The position numbers and the translations under genes were made by a program. A stretch of 9,637 nt of DNA, from NCBI GenBank assembly GCA_021808875.1, contig JAKBAU010000129.1, positions 1 to 9,637 of the forward strand. Reading direction: 5' to 3'. Of this stretch, positions 6,028 to 9,637 are shown one piece after another. Within the stretch, counting starts at the first letter, position 1. The number at the start of each line of letters is the position of its first letter. The DNA is from Pseudomonadota bacterium. GTDB taxonomy: Bacteria > Pseudomonadota > Alphaproteobacteria > Micropepsales > Micropepsaceae. The notes beneath the pieces are model-generated. The model ran no database searches and was not told the DNA's origin. It saw nothing but the letters and a program-made list of their open reading frames with translations.

Positions 6028-8580
6028 CTACGTGATGATTTGCAATCCCAGGCGAGCATAGCGAAACTGGCGCGTGCTGAAAGCGAAGGTAAAGCCGCCG
6101 TCCTCCACAGCGATACCTGTCGGGTCCGCCTCGATCGCGGCCTCTGGCAGCAGGCGCGCGGGAATTCGCAAGTGAGCCACCTCCTGCCCAAATGGCCCTG
6201 CCATGGGCGGATCAAACTCAACCAACCGATCCTTGACGCCGAGCCGTGTCGCCAATCGGTCATCGGCGTCGAAGCGCAGTTTGTCAAACGGCGTATTGCG
6301 GTCGAGCAAGGCGTATCCCGCTTGCTGGCTTTGTCCGGTCCACCTACCCCACACCATTGTCATCCATTCCCGCCATTTAGAATTGTCTGCAAGCAATTCG
6401 GCAAAAATCGCCTCCAGCCGCGCCGGATGCGTGGCGCGTTCCACCAGATGGCGGTTTTCGGCGGGAATGCGCCAAAGTGGCTCTGCCTCGATCAGCCGCC
6501 ATGTAGCCTCGATGACTCGCAGATCGTCATAGATGTCGCCGCCAAGACCGTGTCGGCCACGCCGCATGAACGTCGCCAAGTCGCGCGCTGCGGGCACCAG
6601 CACTATCGCCTGCGCGGCTGAAAATTCGCTAGGCCGCGTCCGTTCAGCATGGCGGTGCAGCCGACCGATACGTTGCAACAGCACATCGACCGGGCAGAGA
6701 TCGGTCAACAATATATCGGCGTCGATATCGAGACTTACTTCAAGCGTCTGTGTACCGACGACTACCAGCCCGCCTTCCGGGCGTCGCTTCGCGAGCATTT
6801 CCGCGACCCTTCCGTCAAGAACACGACGATCCTCCGACGCGAAGCGGCCGTGATGCAGCGTCGGTACGCCGGCAACACGGAAAAGATGCTGCTCCGCTCC
6901 CCGCAAAGTCTCAAGCGCGAGCTGCGTCGCCACTGCGTCGCTGACAGTGTTCCGGATCACCAAGACTTTCGCACCGGCCGCAGCCGCTGCGAGCGCTCGG
7001 ATCGCGACCAAATCCGGCTTGTCAATGAGCGGGAGGGCGGCAACCCTCACCGGTTTGTTCGCGCCAGAGTGTTCAATCTTCTGCCAATGTTCGGCCGCGC
7101 CAATGCGCCATGTAAGCGCGGGGTAAGGCACATCCTCGGCGGCTTCGGGCGAGGGCGGAGTGGTATCCAGCAATCTTGCCCGCATGCCGGCGCCGAGCGT
7201 CGCGGAGAGCAGCAGCGCATGGCCTCCGGCCTGTAGCTGCGCCCTCAACAGTCCAGCAAGCAGCCGCTCCATATAGCGATCCGAGGCATGTACCTCATCC
7301 ACAACGAGGAGGTGCCGCTGCAGCGCTGCCCCGCGCAGATGCGCATGCCGTACCTGGATGGCGGCGAGCAGCGCCTGGTCAATCGTGCCGACCGCGATCT
7401 GTGCGGCAAGAAAGCGCTTCGGATGCTCAGCGGCCCAGCGGGAACGGCGAACGGCATCGTCGGGGTCATCGTCCCAGGCAAAATCGAAATTTGGGAGCGC
7501 ATGACCGCGCCCGCCGTCAGCCATCTGCTGGCCTGGCACCGCCAGCACGACGGAGGGGCGGTTGGTGCCAAAGACACGGTCGGCGAATTTGCAGATGCGC
7601 TCGAATGCCTGCGTCGCCGCGACCCGTGTGGGTAGGGCGAAGTACATTCCATCCACCGCGCCCGAGCGGAACAAATGGAGAAAGCGCCACAACGCCGCCT
7701 CGGTTTTGCCGGACCCAGTCTCGGCCTCCAGCACGACACAGCGCGCTTCAGGCATCGGCGCCGCGCTCTGCACCGGACGGGGTGCCGCAACGTCGAACAG
7801 CGTGCCGAAGTTAGGCGCGACCGAGCGAACGGCTAGCCGCAACGGCTCGACAGCCAGCCCCACCGTGGCAAGCGCGGCGGCAGCCTGGACCCGGGCAAAT
7901 CCCAGGCGGTCAGTACTCTTCCCATCTGCCCACGGGAAAAACTTTTCGTCCGAGCCGAGCCAATCGGCGAGCATCAGGAGACCCGCAAAGGCATGGTGGA
8001 AGGGGGGAACCTCCGGCAAAGGCGGTGCGGACGAGAATGCGGCCGGAAACAAGTTCGGTAGGGCGTCACCAAGGGGCGCTAAGTCGCCTATTGGATTTAT
8101 GCCTCCGCCGACCTGCCAAAGTTTGCAATCGGCTTGTCTGCTGCTGCACCACGGGCGGCCATGATGGGCGAACACCGCGTCAAACAATGGTCCTGCCGCA
8201 CCATTAATCCAGTTGGCCCAATGGACATAGCCGAGTGTCGCGAGCAGCCTTTCGCGCTCCTCAGCGCAGTTTCCGTAAATCAAAGCTGCGAGAGGTGCGA
8301 TATGTCCTTCACCACGCACCCCAGCACACCACCGCCTGCGAAACCCGCGGTTGGCCTTGCCGATATCGTGTAGAAAAGCGAGAGCGACGAGCCGAGCCTG
8401 GTCGGTTGCGTCGAGGCGGCGCCCTGCCAGGCGGGAGAGACGGTCGGAGATTGTCGGCACCGCAAGCAGCGCTTCCATGACTGCTGCAACGTCTGCCGAG
8501 TGGTCATACAGCGAATGCCATGCGACTACCGACATGTCGCGGCTTCGGCGGAGCTTCGCCCAAAGCGGAATGGCAAACAT
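6028..8580 (-). CDS. cas3: CRISPR-associated helicase/nuclease Cas3, type I-E
   Basis: Cas3 is recruited by target-bound Cascade, nicks the displaced strand and degrades DNA 3' to 5' with ATP. The 850-residue product carries an N-terminal HD nuclease domain: His22 and His27 (WHSLYDHS), His71-Asp72 (FLHDIGK), His139-His140, His195-His196 and Asp206 (LADWLG). The superfamily 2 helicase follows: Walker A ETGSGKTEA (287-295), DEVH (428-431), SAT (459-461), and TQTLEVSLDID with QRIGRLHRH (610-644). A C-terminal domain runs to 850. The frame is open another 350 codons upstream, but MFAIPLWAK at 8580 is the usual I-E Cas3 start, and the upstream residues look non-coding. GAGG lies 9 nt before this ATG. 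Cas3 heads the operon and all catalytic motifs are present. Confidence 0.97.
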   Translation of the reverse strand: MFAIPLWAKLRRSRDMSVVAWHSLYDHSADVAAVMEALLAVPTISDRLSRLAGRRLDATDQARLVALAFLHDIGKANRGFRRRWCAGVRGEGHIAPLAALIYGNCAEERERLLATLGYVHWANWINGAAGPLFDAVFAHHGRPWCSSRQADCKLWQVGGGINPIGDLAPLGDALPNLFPAAFSSAPPLPEVPPFHHAFAGLLMLADWLGSDEKFFPWADGKSTDRLGFARVQAAAALATVGLAVEPLRLAVRSVAPNFGTLFDVAAPRPVQSAAPMPEARCVVLEAETGSGKTEAALWRFLHLFRSGAVDGMYFALPTRVAATQAFERICKFADRVFGTNRPSVVLAVPGQQMADGGRGHALPNFDFAWDDDPDDAVRRSRWAAEHPKRFLAAQIAVGTIDQALLAAIQVRHAHLRGAALQRHLLVVDEVHASDRYMERLLAGLLRAQLQAGGHALLLSATLGAGMRARLLDTTPPSPEAAEDVPYPALTWRIGAAEHWQKIEHSGANKPVRVAALPLIDKPDLVAIRALAAAAAGAKVLVIRNTVSDAVATQLALETLRGAEQHLFRVAGVPTLHHGRFASEDRRVLDGRVAEMLAKRRPEGGLVVVGTQTLEVSLDIDADILLTDLCPVDVLLQRIGRLHRHAERTRPSEFSAAQAIVLVPAARDLATFMRRGRHGLGGDIYDDLRVIEATWRLIEAEPLWRIPAENRHLVERATHPARLEAIFAELLADNSKWREWMTMVWGRWTGQSQQAGYALLDRNTPFDKLRFDADDRLATRLGVKDRLVEFDPPMAGPFGQEVAHLRIPARLLPEAAIEADPTGIAVEDGGFTFAFSTRQFRYARLGLQIIT

Positions 8581-8604
8581 TAGTGGTGGCCTCGTCCAGA
8601 CAGT

Positions 8605-8632
8605 GAGTTGCCGGGGGAGTCCCGGATAACGG
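8605..8632 (+). other. Hairpin resembling a degenerate I-E repeat, upstream of cas3
   Basis: Read on the plus strand, GAGTTG is followed by CCGGG, a GGAGT loop and CCCGG, then ATAACGG. The arrangement GAGTT, stem-loop, GGATAA parallels the general I-E repeat form (E. coli GAGTT, stem-loop, GGATAAACCG). It shares only GTT and AT at the stem flanks with this window's own repeat, and the stem sequence differs. It lies in the predicted 5' UTR of cas3, antisense to it. It could equally be an operator palindrome or chance. Confidence 0.25.
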
Positions 8633-8808
8633 TAGGCTGAGATTATGCTGCCATAGCGTGCGTTTACTGGATAGCGTAGTAGCGAGCCTCGGCCCCAGCG
8701 GATCAGATATTTTTGGTCGGTTCGAGCAATCGACGGCCGGTAGACCAGTTGGCCCAGCCCAGGGTTTTGGCGCCTCGAGTGACCGCCGTGCCCGGTGCAG
8801 ATGGAAAC

Positions 8809-8830
8809 GGGCGCCTTTGCGGAGGCGCCC
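8809..8830 (-). terminator. Possible terminator hairpin
   Basis: A perfect 8-bp GC-rich inverted repeat, GGGCGCCT and AGGCGCCC with a 6-nt loop, is followed on the minus strand by GTTTCC. The U-tract is only three bases long. It sits 40 bp after the stop of a candidate gene remnant and would separate it from the cas operon. Confidence 0.4.
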
Positions 8831-8869
8831 TGGATGCTTGCAACGAGTTCATTGGGTTGGTGCCCTGTT

Positions 8870-9181
8870 TCACATGCGCAGGCTGCGCGCGGGTTGCCCG
8901 GGACCGAGTTGGCGCATCTGCGGCCGGGCCCGAGCGATGGGTGGGTCGAGGCGGCTGTGCGCCAGTGCCTCGACCGGACCGGCCAGGGCGGACTCGTGCT
9001 CGCGCAGTGCGCCAAGCAGCGCCGGGTCCGCGGCAATGGCGCGTGTGGCATGCCACGTCGGGTGACGAGGCGGGTGATGGCGGCCAAGGCCGAGGCCCGT
9101 CGCGGGCCAGCCCGGCGGCGGCCCCGCGCCGGGCGGCGACAGGAACGCCAGTCCCTCGGCGCGCGATTGGGAGTCCCTGGG
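8870..9181 (-). pseudogene. Possible 3' remnant of an unknown gene
   Basis: This minus-strand frame is open for 103 codons between a TGA at 9182-9184 and a TGA at 8870-8872, with no ATG, GTG or TTG near its beginning. Its last 60 or so residues have a protein-like composition (for example ADPALLGALREHESALAGPVE) and nearly all codons end in G or C, unlike the Arg/Pro-rich translation of neighbouring frames. A hairpin follows the stop. I do not recognise the family. The start may have been lost by frameshift or truncation. The antisense frame is codon-aligned and also open, so the call is weak. Confidence 0.25.
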
Positions 9182-9637
9182 TCAACGGACCCGTTGCCTG
9201 GGGACATCCGCCGCCGACGCAGCCGACCGCCGCCTGCCCGCGGACCTTCACCCGCCCTCGCCCAGCAGTCCGTCATGGCGCTGGGGCCGATACCGTGCCC
9301 ATACCGGAGGACGGTGGCGATGTGGTCCGCAGATCCGGGCATGCCGCCCGCCGGGTCGGCAGCCCCCGACGGGCGGACCGATGGCCGGTCGTTCCCTCTC
9401 GGCCAGGCGCACGGCCCAATCACCGCCGGGCCGCTTCCTTGCCGGACGTCACGCCGCCGCAATTCATCCCGTCTCTGGCCGTCATGCGATGGTCCGCGGC
9501 CCTCTGCGGGTCTGCTGCCGATGCGGAGGACCGGGCCTGTCCGGCGGATGGGCGCGGCAGGAGACATCCCGCCAGAGTCTTTTTTCTTGACATTTCCCAT
9601 GTTCTGCGACATGCTCACCGCGAGCATAGACGTCACG
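9182..9637. other. GC-rich stretch without a recognisable gene
   Basis: No frame here gives a product I can identify. The minus-strand frame continuous with cas3 and a plus-strand frame open from 8801 to the window end both translate to Arg/Pro/Gly-rich sequence typical of non-coding frames in GC-rich DNA. The DNA is visibly more GC-rich than the cas genes until about 9575, where a T-rich patch (9580-9588) and TTGACA (9587-9592) occur. A bulged hairpin spans 9344-9376, and a 6-bp inverted repeat (ATGCTC, 5-nt loop, GAGCAT) lies at 9611-9627. The right edge may be the start of another gene or a mobile element, but this cannot be decided from the window. Confidence 0.5.

Larger units (their letters stand above)
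8581..8869 (-). promoter_or_regulatory. Upstream region of the cas operon
   Basis: This 289-bp gene-free stretch lies directly before cas3 and should hold the operon promoter. On the minus strand, CATAAT (plus coordinates 8642-8647) is a good -10 match, but no convincing -35 sits 16-18 bp before it, so an activator or another sigma factor would be needed. A start there would give a leader of about 55 nt containing a hairpin, 8611-8625. A second, longer hairpin is at 8809-8830. No open frame here looks coding. The promoter call is weak; the region's role is inferred from position. Confidence 0.4.

Noticed and set aside
9556..9585. Plus-strand hairpin (GGCAGG/CCCGCC with one mismatch) followed by six T residues, like a terminator.
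   Set aside because: The stem is short and mismatched, the T-tract begins 6 nt after it, and no credible plus-strand gene ends there.
6028..9636. A minus-strand frame of about 1200 codons that could be read as a giant Cas3 fusion.
   Set aside because: The conserved Cas3 start MFAIPLWAK is at 8580. The extra N-terminal residues are Arg/Pro/Gly-rich with no recognisable domain, as expected for a non-coding frame in GC-rich DNA.

Overview
The window holds a complete type I-E CRISPR-Cas (Cascade) locus, read entirely from the minus strand. In transcription order, from high to low coordinates, it contains cas3, cas8e (cse1), cse2 (cas11), cas7e, cas5e, cas6e, cas1 and cas2, then a short leader and the leader-proximal end of a CRISPR array that continues past base 1. 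The assignments rest on readable motifs: the HD nuclease and DEVH helicase of Cas3, the E/H/D/D metal site of Cas1, the glycine-rich C-terminal loop of Cas6e, and the N-terminal signatures of Cas7e, Cas5e and Cas2. The array has 29-nt repeats at 61-nt spacing, with a hairpin and an 8-nt 3' handle, as expected for Cas6e processing.

The high GC content, strong G/C preference at third codon positions and the flavour of the Cas8e and Cas2 sequences suggest an alphaproteobacterium, possibly of the Rhodospirillales/Acetobacteraceae type. This is inference; no housekeeping gene is present to fix the taxon.

Layout: 1-100, two repeats, one whole spacer and one cut spacer. 101-148, leader with a sigma70-like promoter pointing into the array. 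149-1328, the adaptation genes cas2 and cas1, which overlap by 62 bp. 1333-5991, the five Cascade subunit genes, joined by ATGA overlaps or gaps of a few bases. 6028-8580, cas3. 8581-8869, the region upstream of cas3, with weak promoter-like and hairpin elements. 8870-9637, very GC-rich DNA with long open frames on both strands but no gene I can recognise; one minus-strand frame, followed by a hairpin, could be the 3' end of a broken gene.

Cas1-Cas2 would insert new spacers at the leader end. The array transcript would be cut by Cas6e in each repeat, and Cas5e, Cas7e, Cse2, Cas8e and Cas6e would assemble on the crRNA. Cas8e would recognise the PAM and recruit Cas3 to nick and degrade target DNA. 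All eight genes look intact, so the system is probably functional. I see no extra accessory gene that would make it a new system. The less ordinary signals are non-coding: two long perfect palindromes inside cas1, a strong hairpin inside cas6e, an I-E-repeat-like hairpin just upstream of cas3, and an array promoter whose predicted start lies at the first repeat.
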